Shown here: piece after piece, positions 1 to 10,477 of the stretch
Layout: each line of letters starts with the position of its first letter
How positions within the stretch are numbered: the stretch's first letter is position 1
Assembly: GCF_000512585.2 (NCBI RefSeq)
Contig: NC_089242.1
Coordinates: forward strand, 310,001-374,000
DNA: 64,000 nucleotides
Source of the DNA: Kwoniella bestiolae CBS 10118
Taxonomy: Eukaryota; Basidiomycota; Tremellomycetes; Tremellales; Cryptococcaceae
Direction: 5' to 3'
Notes under the pieces: generated by a model
What the model saw: only the letters and a program-made list of their open reading frames with translations
Told to the model about the DNA's origin: nothing
Database searches by the model: none
Translations under genes and position numbers: made by a program

Positions 1-3000
1 TTGGTACTTCTCAAAAATGGTGATATCGTCCCTGCCGATGGTAGAGTCCTTGAAGGTCACTGCAGTAACTTGGAATGTGACGAGGCGTTTTTGACGGGTG
101 AATCTCTGCCTGTGGCCAAACAATCTGATCCTGTCGATGAGGAAGACTGTCCCGTTGGGTAAGTAAGACCCACCTCTCATAAATTTGCAACGCAAGCTCA
201 TACCTTCTGCGACAGTGACCGACTCAGTATGGTGTTCTCCGGTGCCCAAGTGACGAAGGGAAGAGCTCGAGTAGTCATCACTTCGACTGGTATGAACACT
301 GAGATCGGTAAAATTGCTCAAGCGCTCGAATCGAAGGCCAAGAAGACTGATACCGGTTTCAAGGCTTATTGGTACAAGTTCAAGGTTGTTATGGGTGTTG
401 CCGAAACTACTCCTCTGCAAATCAAGTGGGTTGAATTCTGCTTACGAGCAAAGATAGGAACTTGACCGTATACTGATTCACTTGGATGTAGATTGAACAA
501 ACTCGCTTACTTCTTGCTCGGTTGCGCCATCGTCATCGCCATCATTGTGGTCGCTTCTACTGGATTCAAGAACGTCCCTCTATCAGTTGCTACATACGCT
601 GTCGCAGCTGCTGTGTCCATCTTGCCCGCTTCCCTTATTGCTGTCGTCAGTTTGACATTGGCTCGAGCATCCACCGATCTCGCTCAACGAAATGCCCTGG
701 TTAGACGAATGGATGCTATCGAAGCTTTGGCTGGTGTTGAGAATGTCTGTTCTGATAAAGTAAGTTCACTGCCCATCCATCGGAAAACTCGAATTGACGT
801 TCTATGAACATTTTAGACTGGTACACTCACCGTCGGTCGAATGGTCGTTCGTAAATTCTGGGTACCTGCCCTTGATCCTCGAGCCAACGAATCTGCTCCT
901 CTCAACACCCGACGAGGTCAAGCCTATTCATTCGAAACTGGATCCGACCCCTTCTACCCCAGAGGTGAAGTTCGATCTGACCGCGAAGAAATCTCACCTG
1001 GAGGAGCAGTCCTGGACCTCAAACGTAAACCCCAACGAAAGCTTTCCGGCGATTCTACACCTGACAACGATCCTGATTCTCAGGAACTCGCATTGCAAGA
1101 ACAGGTCATCCTGGTTGACGAGCTGGAACTTGGTCTAAGGGACTTGGCACTCTGTGCTTCCCTTTGTAATCAGGCTACCCTATCTCGACCTGCCGATAAC
1201 GAAAGTCAATGGGAGGCTAATGGCGATCCCACCGAGATTGCTTTACAAGTTGCTGCCCACAAATTGGGACATGGTAAACCGTTTATGACCCATTCGAGAC
1301 CCAGCCCTACCCGAGCCGATTCAGTCCGATCCGGCCACAGTGGACGACCACCCATCGCAGGTTCCAGAGGACACTACGAACAAATCATCGAGCACCCCTT
1401 CGATTCTACCGTCAAGCGAATGTCTATCGCCTACAAGTTCGTTCCCGACGATAACAAGGAAGCTCACGTCCAATGTTTCCTCAAAGGTGCTGTTGAGAGA
1501 GTATTCGAACTGTGTACTTCTGTCCATGGTGAACCTTTGACCGACGAACGAAAGAAAGATATTATGGTTAAGGTTGATGCGCTCGCTGCTCAGGGTCTTA
1601 GAGTCTTAGCGCTGTGTGGCAAGCGATTACCCTCAAGATCAGCGGACGAAGTCAAGGCTATGCCCAGAGATCAATTCGAGAACGATTTTGCCTTTTTGGG
1701 TCTGGCTGGTATCTTTGATCCTCCAAGGAAGGAATCTCCAGGAGCTGTTGCCGATTGTCTCAGAGCTGGTATCACCCCTAGAATGTTGACTGGTGATCAC
1801 CCCGCTACTGCTACTGCCATCGCCCTTAACATTGGTATCCTCGAGAAAGCCTATTCTAAGGATGCGGTCATGACTGGACAACAATTCGATGCGCTCAGTG
1901 AAGATGAGATTGATAAATTACCGGAACTACCACTGGTCGTAGCTAGATGTGCTCCGGAGACTAAGGTGAGTCAAGTCCTCCTTTGCTCTCACCTCATCCT
2001 CCTGCAAAACCTGTTTGTATTCGAGGTTGATACTGACATCGCTTCGATAGGTTCGAATGGTCGATGCGATCCACCGAAGAGGCCAAAAGACCGTGATGAC
2101 CGGAGACGGAGTTAACGATTCTCCCGCACTGAAACGAGCCGACGTGGGAGTAGGTATGGGAACAGGATCTGACGTTGCCAAACAATCCGCAAGGATCGTA
2201 CTCAGTGACGATAACTTCAGTACCATCATCCGAGCCATCCGAAAAGGTCGATCAGTGTTCAAAAACCTGGCTAAATTCTTACTCTACCTGTTATCTGGTA
2301 ACTTGGCGGAAATCATCGTCTTGATGATTGGTTTGGCCTTCAAGGATGAGAACGGACAATCCGTATTCCCCCTCTCTGCCGTTGCAGCATTATGGATCAA
2401 CACTTTGGCTGCTGGACCTCCCGCCTTGGCATTGGGATTGGAACCTACCGCTGTGGATGCTATGGAACAACCTCCGACCGCTTTCCATCAGATCTTCACT
2501 TTGGAATTCTACGTTGACTTGGTATTTTACGGTGTACTTATGGGTGCATTGAGTTTGGTCAATTTCGTTATTGTTCTTTGGGGTTATTTCCCTGTAAGTG
2601 TTGCTCTTCCACTGATTTGGCTGTGGGGTTGGGTCACCTTACTGACATTTGTGCAATTCACAGGGAGACCTCGGTCGATACTGTAACGAGGGTGATTCGG
2701 ATATCTGCGACCCAGTCTTTCAAGCCCGTGCTACATGTTTCTCTACCCTGGTTATCATGTTGATGATCCACGGATTGGAGTGCAAACACTTCACTAAAGG
2801 TATCATGCAAGTCAACTTGAGGGACAACAAAGTCCTGTTATGGTCGGTATTGGTCTTGGCACTTGGTACTGTGAGTTATTGCTTTCCCTTTTTGGAATTA
2901 TGTGAAGAACGGTTGTTGAAGGTTTCTTGCTGTGTAATAGTTCCCCGTCGTGTACATTCCAGTGATCAACGATAAAGTATTCTTACACGGTTCTCTGAAA

Positions 3001-3234
3001 TGGGAATGGGGTATTGTGGTGAGTACAGCTCGTCGAAGTAACAGTCATAGAGAATAGTAAGGCTGACAGTATCGGTGATTATGATAGTTCGGAATGATCT
3101 TCGTCTACCTCGGTTGTACCGAATTATACAAGTGGTGTAAGAGGATCTACATCAGACGAACTCAAGTACCTGCACCTTCGAGGGGACCATCCGATAAGAC
3201 TTTGAGAATGGAGAACACCATTGCTCCTGTTTAA
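1..3234 (+). CDS. ENA1: ENA-type Na+/K+-exporting P-type ATPase (type IID), 5' end outside window
   Basis: Pumps Na+ (or K+) out of the cell with ATP, at the plasma membrane. The window opens inside the actuator domain (LTGESLPV, about base 95). My exons are 1-158, 216-425, 492-759, 817-1965, 2051-2593, 2664-2870, 2941-3018 and 3088-3234, giving 919 visible residues. The phosphorylation motif DKTGTLT is split by intron 760-816 between Lys and Thr. Further on are MLTGDHPATA (about 1785) and the hinge TGDGVNDSPALK (about 2100), then a C-terminal membrane domain with GLAFKDENGQSVFPLSAVAALW, which is typical of the fungal IID group and unlike PMA1 H+ pumps. The N-terminal domain and first membrane segments lie upstream of the window. 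Type IID is firm; assignment to ENA1 rather than a paralogue is inferred. Confidence 0.9.
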
Positions 3235-3587
3235 GCGGAGTCTCATAGAAGGAAGTATAAGGGATTATGTAGCGAATATTAGTTTCATATCTGATAAATA
3301 TCTCATACAGATACAAACATAAATAATAATATGCATTGAATAATTGGGACTTTGCTATGAATTGGACAGTGTTGGCAAGTGGCATAGCCTCTGGTCAAGA
3401 GCCGATCGATCAAAGGAACGTCACGCTACCAAGTATGTTGTGCTACGGTTATCGGTTACAACCCAACCCAAATCATCGTCTCAACCATTCGACCAGTTGT
3501 ATCGTTTATTCCTTTCACGACCTTCAATCTTCATCCCTAATCTTCCACATAATCTCACAACAGATACACTAGAGGGGTACATCCACA
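3235..3587. other. Intergenic: ENA 3' end and MCH1 5' leader
   Basis: 353 bp between two genes on the same strand. The first part is AT-rich, consistent with the ENA 3' UTR (about 3250-3340). The second part is C-rich and leads into the MCH1 start. No RNA gene is seen. Confidence 0.5.
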
Positions 3588-5914
3588 ATGTCCTCCTCCC
3601 CTCCCCTCCATCCATCAACCACAAACTACACGCACGAGCCCCAACCACCACCACCCATGACCCCTCTCGACCCACCCGATATCCCCGCCATACTCCGTTC
3701 GAAGCGATCGTGGAAACGACAGATTACCAGTATGGACCTGCCCCGACCATTACACATAGGTTTGACATGCTTCAGTATAGGGATTAGCGCGGTGACTGCT
3801 AATGGGGTTTATTGTTGGGGTACCTACGGGCCGGTGGTGGCTAGGTTATTGGAGTTGGATGGGACGGAGGCTCAGACGATTGTCGTGGGGTATGTTCGAC
3901 CCTCTGCTCTCTATTTGTTTTTTCTATGTGATCTCATTCGATCTGACAGGGGAATAGGTATTCATGATGGTGTTGGCGACGCAAGCTGATATATGCAACA
4001 GAGGTATATTAGGTGTCTATCTCTGTGCGGCACCGCTGGGAGCTCTGACTGATAAGTACGGACCAAGAACGTATGTCCCCTTCTCTTTTCACCCTCCATT
4101 GAGATCATCATGGAATGTGCTGACGATGTGTGTGGGCATTGTAGCGGCTCCCTCGTATCTGCTTGTTTCGGCGTGATAGGCTATCAATCATTCTCTGCGA
4201 TACTGAGGAGAGCTACGCCCGATACCCCTTATGTCCATCTATGGCTCACCGCGGCGTATTTCCTGGTTGGTGCTGCTACCGTTGGATCGTATTTTGCATG
4301 TCTTACTTGTGGTAAGTCTACGGTTCAAACACAGCATCACCTCAACATCCCCCTTTTGTCCATTCGCTTGATAGTGGTGTTATCCCCTGAGCGAATCACT
4401 GATATCTCCCTCTATCGATACCAGCCTCCCTATCATTCCCCACCCACCCAACACTAGCATTATCCCTCCCCCTCTCACTGATCGGTCTCTCAGCACTTGT
4501 CCTCTCGTCTTTCTCCTCTCTCTCCATGTTCTCTGAGGAGAGTACGACAGACCTAGACCCAGCCCGTTTCCTAGCCTTTTTGGGCATATTGACACCCTCG
4601 ATAAACATATTCGGATGGATATTCATGAAAGTCATTCCCCAACCTGAACTATTTGGCGAGATCAAATTACCAGAAGATATTGAATCTCGCTCATTTCAAC
4701 CTGACGAAGAGGACGAGGACGAGGATGAGGGGGATATGGGAGAGATGAGCGAGAGTATTGGACAGCTTCTGAGGTTGGACGAGAGAACACCGATGTTGAT
4801 TGGGGGTATACCTGCTGCGTGGGAGGAAGTGGAGATGATGGAGCAGGGGAAAGATAATTGGACGGCGAGGGATTTGGTATTGGATTATAAAGGGTTTTGG
4901 GCGTTTGGGTTGCTGTTGGCTTTGATTATTGGTCCGGTAAGTAGATTTTCTACTGTCTCTGGATCAGTCCTGTTTGCGTCGTCAATAGCCTTGTTCCTCC
5001 TCTAACCTCCGTTGAGATGATCTCGTTCAGTCTTAAACCGCATCTTGTTTTTTTGATATATTGGCTGATATACTAAAACATATAGGGCGAGATGGTCGTA
5101 GCCTCAATCGGATCAATAATAACCTCCCTCCTTCCACCCACATCCCTCAACCCTTCTTCCCTCGTCCCGAACCATCTCACAAACCCAATTTCAACCCTCG
5201 AGCTCAACCCACTGAAATTACGAAACAAACACGTCTTCCTCCTCTCCCTCACCTCAACACTATCAAGACTGATCACAGGAGTTCTGGCAGACTACCTTGC
5301 CCCTCCACTGACCGCCACTCCCAATCCAGCACATAAGCGAGATCCCACTGAGCCATCCCACCTATTTATCAGAAAACGACCCGTGAGATTAAGCAGATCT
5401 GCATTCGCTGCTATCTCAGGATCGACGTTGGGGTTGGTCTTTGCCTGGTCGGCTGGGTATCTGACTGGTAAAGGGGAGGATCTCAGTGTGTTGAGTGCTG
5501 GGACTGGGGCGATGTATGGAGCGATCTTCACTCTGGTCGTGAGTCATCATCTCCGCTTTGGATGTATACTCCGGCACGCTGATCAATGAGTTGTGTTGCT
5601 CAGCCCGCAATTGTATCGCATCATTACGGTCCGACGAATTTCGGTCTCGCGTGGGGTATGATCTCATATTTCGCTGCGTTGGGTTCGGTCGTATATTCTG
5701 TGAGTGGTTCAAGATTACTAGTACAAGAGAGGTGGCTGACTTGTATATTCTGCGACAGTATCTATACGCGTACCTCTCTGTACCCGATTCTGGAAACCCC
5801 TCTGACCAATGTTATGGACCGCACTGCTTCAGAATGACATTCATCGTCTGTGCGATTAGTTGTTTTGTGGGTTCCGTGGGGGTTGTCATACTGGGTAGGA
5901 CGTGGAAGGTGTAG
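3588..5914 (+). CDS. MCH1: MCH1-type major facilitator transporter (monocarboxylate-transporter-like)
   Basis: Predicted MFS transporter of the fungal Mch1 family, expected in the vacuolar or another internal membrane; substrate unknown. The start is the ATG in a proline-rich N-tail (MSSSPPLHPSTTNY). Membrane segments include HIGLTCFSIGISAVTANGVY, GVYLCAAPLGALTDKYGPRT (the loop 2-3 MFS signature), a helix near 4600, GFWAFGLLLALIIGP near 4900, SLTSTLSRLITGVLADY near 5250 and a final segment ending GRTWKV at the stop. Between helices 6 and 7 lies a very acidic cytosolic loop (about 4690-4745, repeated Glu/Asp). There are introns near 3889, 4073, 4312, 4936, 5540 and 5700. The family call rests on the two-half MFS layout with the long acidic central loop seen in basidiomycete Mch1 proteins. 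Confidence 0.8.
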
Positions 5915-6273
5915 CCGTAGGTGTAGGGGGGATTTAGGGATAGCTGTGATGTATCGGTCTAGTGGATGAGCAAAAGACCAGTGAGACCTCAAATTAAACA
6001 TTTGTACTATTTTCTACATCTACATATACGTTTTGTGTCGACGTCAACGCACTTAGATCGTCATCAATAGCACTTCCAACTTTCAACGTTCTTCCAATTG
6101 ATATAGTCTAGTCTAGTCTGAAATCAATGATGTATGTACGAATCTCATGTTCCAACGAATCTCGTAAAAAGTAGACTGTAGTCCATCGATTTGCGAAGTC
6201 CCTCCTCCAGTCTGACGAATGCAGCACGGCAAAACTATGAACTATGATATTTAATGCATATGCCATGTCTCCT
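5915..6273. other. Convergent intergenic region MCH1 / mS29
   Basis: 359 bp between two gene ends, so both 3' UTRs are here. It holds a short TAGTC tandem (three copies, 6105-6119) and nothing else I recognise. Confidence 0.5.
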
Positions 6274-8104
6274 CTACGCGGTCAAACTCCCCCTCAACCT
6301 ACTCAAACCCCTCTTGACCTCCCCCGGATTCCCTGCACTTCCAGATTTCAATTCCATGAACAGCCCATCCGACTGATTCTCAGCTGTCAAACCTTTCTTG
6401 AACAGCAGCTCATACAGCCCTGATACCTCTACATTACTCATTTTATAGGGAACTTCAAGTTTTTTGAGATTCGATGAAGCGTGGGAAAGGTGGTATGGGT
6501 CTAGTTTGGTGTAGGGCGTTATGGGTTGAGTGGATTTGAGGGATAGACCTTGGATGAGAGATGGGGACGGGAGATTGGTAGGGTCAGAGAGTGATAGGGA
6601 AGTCAGGATTGAACCTTTTGCCTATAATCGATTGGGTCAGCTAAAGCCGTAGTTGGAATCGGTGCTACATATAGCTCAGTCATCATTGACTTACGAAAGA
6701 TCTCCTGCCAGAAACGAAATCTAATGCTAATCTTGGTGCGGAGAGGTGATATGGTTCGATAGGGGTATAGTCTGGTGTTCGGTATTTGGAGGTGGTGAAT
6801 AAAGTTTGAGCCTCGTCGATGGCCCAGAGAACGGGATACCTAGTGAAACGACGTGTTAGCAATGTTCGGTTGTAGGACGAGCAGGTATGACCCACTGAGT
6901 TTGTTTCTCCAATACACCCATCACAGCGTCTAAAGCCTGCGTAGCGATCCTATCATCTTTGCTTCCCGCGGACACTAATTCAGATAACTTCGCGCCCTTC
7001 TCTACAGTCTTGCCCTGGGGTAGATTGGCATTTGAGGAGAGCTTGATGGCATCTAACTTATCTTTGTTGTTTGACAATAAGGTCGATAGGAGTTGTTGGG
7101 AAGCTTGCCATTGGTTGAATGTCTGGGTTTGGGAGTCGTAGATATAGTGGGAAGAGGAGTTTGTCCATTCGGTGGCTAGTTTCACATGTGTAAGCTGAGG
7201 TGGACATGTTTCACAAGTATGGCGCAGCTTACCTTTAGGATTGAACAGTACTATCCATCCGCTCTCCAATGCGCATGCGACTGATTGAAGCAATAACATT
7301 GATTTACCACTACCTCGTTCACCGGCTAAATCACAACTTTTATATGAGCTATACGATTCACTTCCAGCCGAGAAGGTCGAGTCAGCTCACTCAGAACGTA
7401 TCTAGCATCTTTACTCGATTTCCCCTTATCCCCATCCAGCTGCTTTGAGATGTCTATCGTCAATTGTCGAATCACACTTGCTGGTCCTCCGTTCGACGAT
7501 AACTGTTCGAGTAGAAATGAGTTAGCTAGTGTAGTGTAGGCAGCCGTTTGGACGGTGTGCGTACCTCTCTCTCCACTTTCTTCGACAATCCAAATGACTT
7601 CAACTTATCGAAACTTTGCTTGTTGAAGGTTGCGGGTTTACCGACATTCTCGGATTTGTAGTTGCTCTGCATCCACAGTAATGTCATAAGCTATTCGTTA
7701 CGGGTATTCACCAAAGTGCAAGCTTACTGGTTGTAGTCTCTTCAAATCTGATAGATCGGGTGGTTGACCAGACATCGAGAATTTCAATGCTATTGTAGCC
7801 TATCATATCGAGCCAATGTAAGCTGAAGTTGATCCCTGTTTGTCCAGGTTCAAGTAAGTCGAAGCTTACCTGACCACTTCCTCCACTTCCACCTGAAGCA
7901 GCATCCTTTTTCTTCTGGTTGAACCCCTGTTTACCTCCCTTCGAGCCAGCAGCAGCTATACTCATAGGATATATCAGCTTGTGGCTGTTCGTATAAGAGA
8001 TGATGGGACATACCTTTCTTGGGTTTGGCTACTGCCAGAACAGGTGCCGAGGTGGAAATACCTCTTGATAGGGGGGTTGAGGAGAATCTGATGATGGGTC
8101 GCAT
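6274..8104 (-). CDS. RSM23: Mitochondrial small ribosomal subunit protein mS29 (DAP3/Rsm23)
   Basis: GTP-binding-fold protein of the mitoribosomal small subunit. The ATG at 8104 opens a Ser/Arg-rich presequence (MRPIIRFSSTPLSRGIST), a good mitochondrial targeting peptide. Next come AAAGSKGGKQGFNQKKKDAA and the P-loop GERGSGKS, whose codons sit just after an intron near 7325, followed by MLLLQSVACALESGWIVLFNP. The segment KLATEWTNSSSHYIYDSQTQ matches the DAP3-family stretch after the P-loop. The C-terminus is GLSRLRGSLTA. There are at least seven short introns. The gene shares a 361-bp divergent promoter with NOP53, so a cytosolic and a mitochondrial ribosome gene are head to head. Confidence 0.85.
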
Positions 8105-8465
8105 CTTGCTGGATTGGAATGTGCGCTTTATGATTGTTCAGATGGCAGCAAGCGATGGATAGTATCAAGGTACTTTTGCAGATACATGAATCCATATGTC
8201 ATATTTCATCTTTGATCTTTCGTTCTTTGGTTCTCATTTGACTTTCGGACAATCCAATGGCAATTCCAAGCCAAGGTCAGGTGAAAGTGGGATAAATTAC
8301 CATAAATGCATAATCGAGATATTCAAAAAAGTTATCGATGGGATTAGCTTTTGTGCTTTTAGCCGGTCCAAGTGGTTAAAGATTATTTTGACAATTTATA
8401 AACCATCAAGAATCGTGAATCGTTCATTTCACTGTTCAGTCATCCTTATTGAAACCGTAGCAACA
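8105..8465. promoter_or_regulatory. Divergent promoter region mS29 / NOP53
   Basis: 361 bp between two start codons. It is AT-rich around 8380-8430 towards NOP53. I recognise no canonical TATA box or known factor site. Confidence 0.45.
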
Positions 8466-10189
8466 ATGGCACCTACCAAAAGCTCAAAAGGGAGTACCAA
8501 ACCCTACGACCGACCCTCTTCCTCTCTGTCCACCTCAGTCAAGGGGAAAGGGAAGGGTAAAGCCCCATCAACTTCGACAGAGGTGAATATCGGTGCTCCA
8601 TCCACACTTGGTCAATCGTCAAGAAAGGGCAAGAAGGCTTGGAGGAAGAATATTGATATTACCGTTGAGGAGGGGGCTTTGGAACGAGGAAGAGAAGAGG
8701 AGAGAGTTACTGGGTGAGCTGGCTGCCCCTGGACTGCTTGTCTTGGTAAAACAAGTGCTTAGCTGATATGTTGGTTTTCTATAGTGGTTCTGTCGCATCC
8801 AAGTCGAACAATGACCTGTTCACTGTGGACGTGACTGGTGATGTCGAGGGTGAGCCTCTCTCCTATCAGCTGGCATGAAGATCATAATTTCTGAACACTA
8901 TCAGCTGATGTCGATTCCTGTCATAACTAGTTGGCAAAAGAGCTCGAAGGGCTCATAAACCCTTACGTTCCCTCTCCATCCTCTCCGAGCGATCCGCCGT
9001 CCCATCCCTAACCTCCAAGCCGACCTCCTCAACCTCTTCGTCAAAAAAGACCAAATCCCACGTATCCTCAGCCGAGAAAGAACGTCTACGACGTATCGCC
9101 CGTCGATCGACCGCCCATCCAGATGAACGAGTGACTTCGGCGGATATACGTAAGCTCGATCCCAACGAGACGAAGGACGTCTGGCAAGCTGAAAAGGAGG
9201 TAAGAGTGAAAGGTGGATTTGGCGAAGAAACTATCATCAAGAAGCAGGTCAAGCTGCCTACGACGCTGGCTAAGCAACGGGAGATATACTTGAATAGTCA
9301 AGTTGAGAATGGGATTCACCTCGAGATACCAAAAGGTGGTGTCTCTTATAATCCCACATTGGAGTCCCATCAGTCCCTTATCAACGACGCATTAAAGGAG
9401 GAGATGGAGTTGCAGAAGAGGGAAGAAGAGAGTGCCAAGCAAATTGAGGAGCGAGGTGGAGTAGTGGAGAACAGAAGGGTTAATTGGGTACCATCGGAAT
9501 TCGCTGAAGGGATGGTAGTTGGTCCCGGTGAGATCGATGAGGACGAAGAGTCCGATGAAGAGGGAGAGGTAGTAGCGAAGAAACAAAGTAAACGAAAGAC
9601 CACCGCGCAGAGGAATAAAGCGTTGAGGCAGAAGATGGCCCAACAAGCTGCGGCGGCTGAATTGGAGAAAAGGAAATTAGTCAAGTCTGTTGCATCCGTT
9701 GCAGCCTATAAGAAAGAGGTGGAACGTAAGATGCAGGAGCAAAGGGAGAAGGAACGGATCGCCAAACTTGCGAAGGCCCAGAAAGCCAAGATGGGCGTGC
9801 AGGAGGGCGAGAAGGTAGGGAAGTATAGGTTGAATAGGAAGAGGGTGGAGGTGCAGTTGGGTGAGGATTTGGCCGAGAGCTTGAGGCAGGTTAAGGTGGG
9901 TTGAGTGGTTTCTTTTTTTGCTTTTGTTTGCATGCTGATTGATTTTGTCATGTCTGGGATCACAGCCCGAAGGTAATCTGTTCAAAGATCGTTTCTTGGC
10001 TTTACAGAAGAGAGCACTCATTGAACCTAGAGTACCAGTCTTGTAAGTTTCCTCTTGTCCAAGAACTCCATTTATCATGGTGAAGATTTGGAACGTAACT
10101 GACTGATTATCTTGGGACCATATAGACCCAAGAAGAGAGTTACCAAGCTCAAGGAGTACGAGAAGCACGCGTACAAGCGATTTGAGTAG
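8466..10189 (+). CDS. NOP53: Ribosome biogenesis protein NOP53
   Basis: Nucleolar factor for 60S subunit maturation. In yeast, Nop53 recruits the exosome cofactor Mtr4 to process the 5.8S 3' end. The start is the first ATG after an AT-rich leader. The N-terminus is Lys/Ser-rich (KGKGKGKAPSTSTEVN) and leads to GKKAWRKNIDI, the conserved Nop53/GLTSCR2 motif around residue 60. The middle is a long charged, coiled-coil-like domain (TLAKQREIYLNSQVENGIH; RKTTAQRNKALRQKMAQQAA), with an acidic patch EIDEDEESDEEGE. The C-terminus has GKYRLNRKRVEVQLGEDLAE, SLRQVKPEGNLFKDRFLAL and QKRALIEPRVPV, then PKKRVTKLKEYEKHAYKRFE and stop. These last blocks are the family signature. There are introns near 8714, 8850, 9896, 10042 and others. 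Confidence 0.9.
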
Positions 10190-10477
10190 GAATCAGATAG
10201 TACTACCACCTCTTTGTCCGAGCTGGTGATCAGCTTGTCTCATTCGCATTAGATTCTGCTATATTGACTTTTGTATGTACCATGATTATACGATGCATAA
10301 TCTTCTTACCCATTCGAGCTTGAAAGAGGCAACAAGAAGATGAGACTTTCTTATAATTATACTGAACAAAACGAACAAGATACAAGTCGTAACAACATAT
10401 TGTAGATGATCGCAGTCCAAATCCAATCAGAACGCAATTCAATCAAGCACAAGAGATCCGCCTTTCCAACTTCCCGC

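Noticed and set aside
8355..8400. tRNA-like A-box segment (GGTCCAAGTGGTTAAAGA)
   Set aside because: No B box (GGTTCGANTCC), no acceptor-stem partner and no T-rich terminator follow; it lies in an AT-rich divergent promoter.
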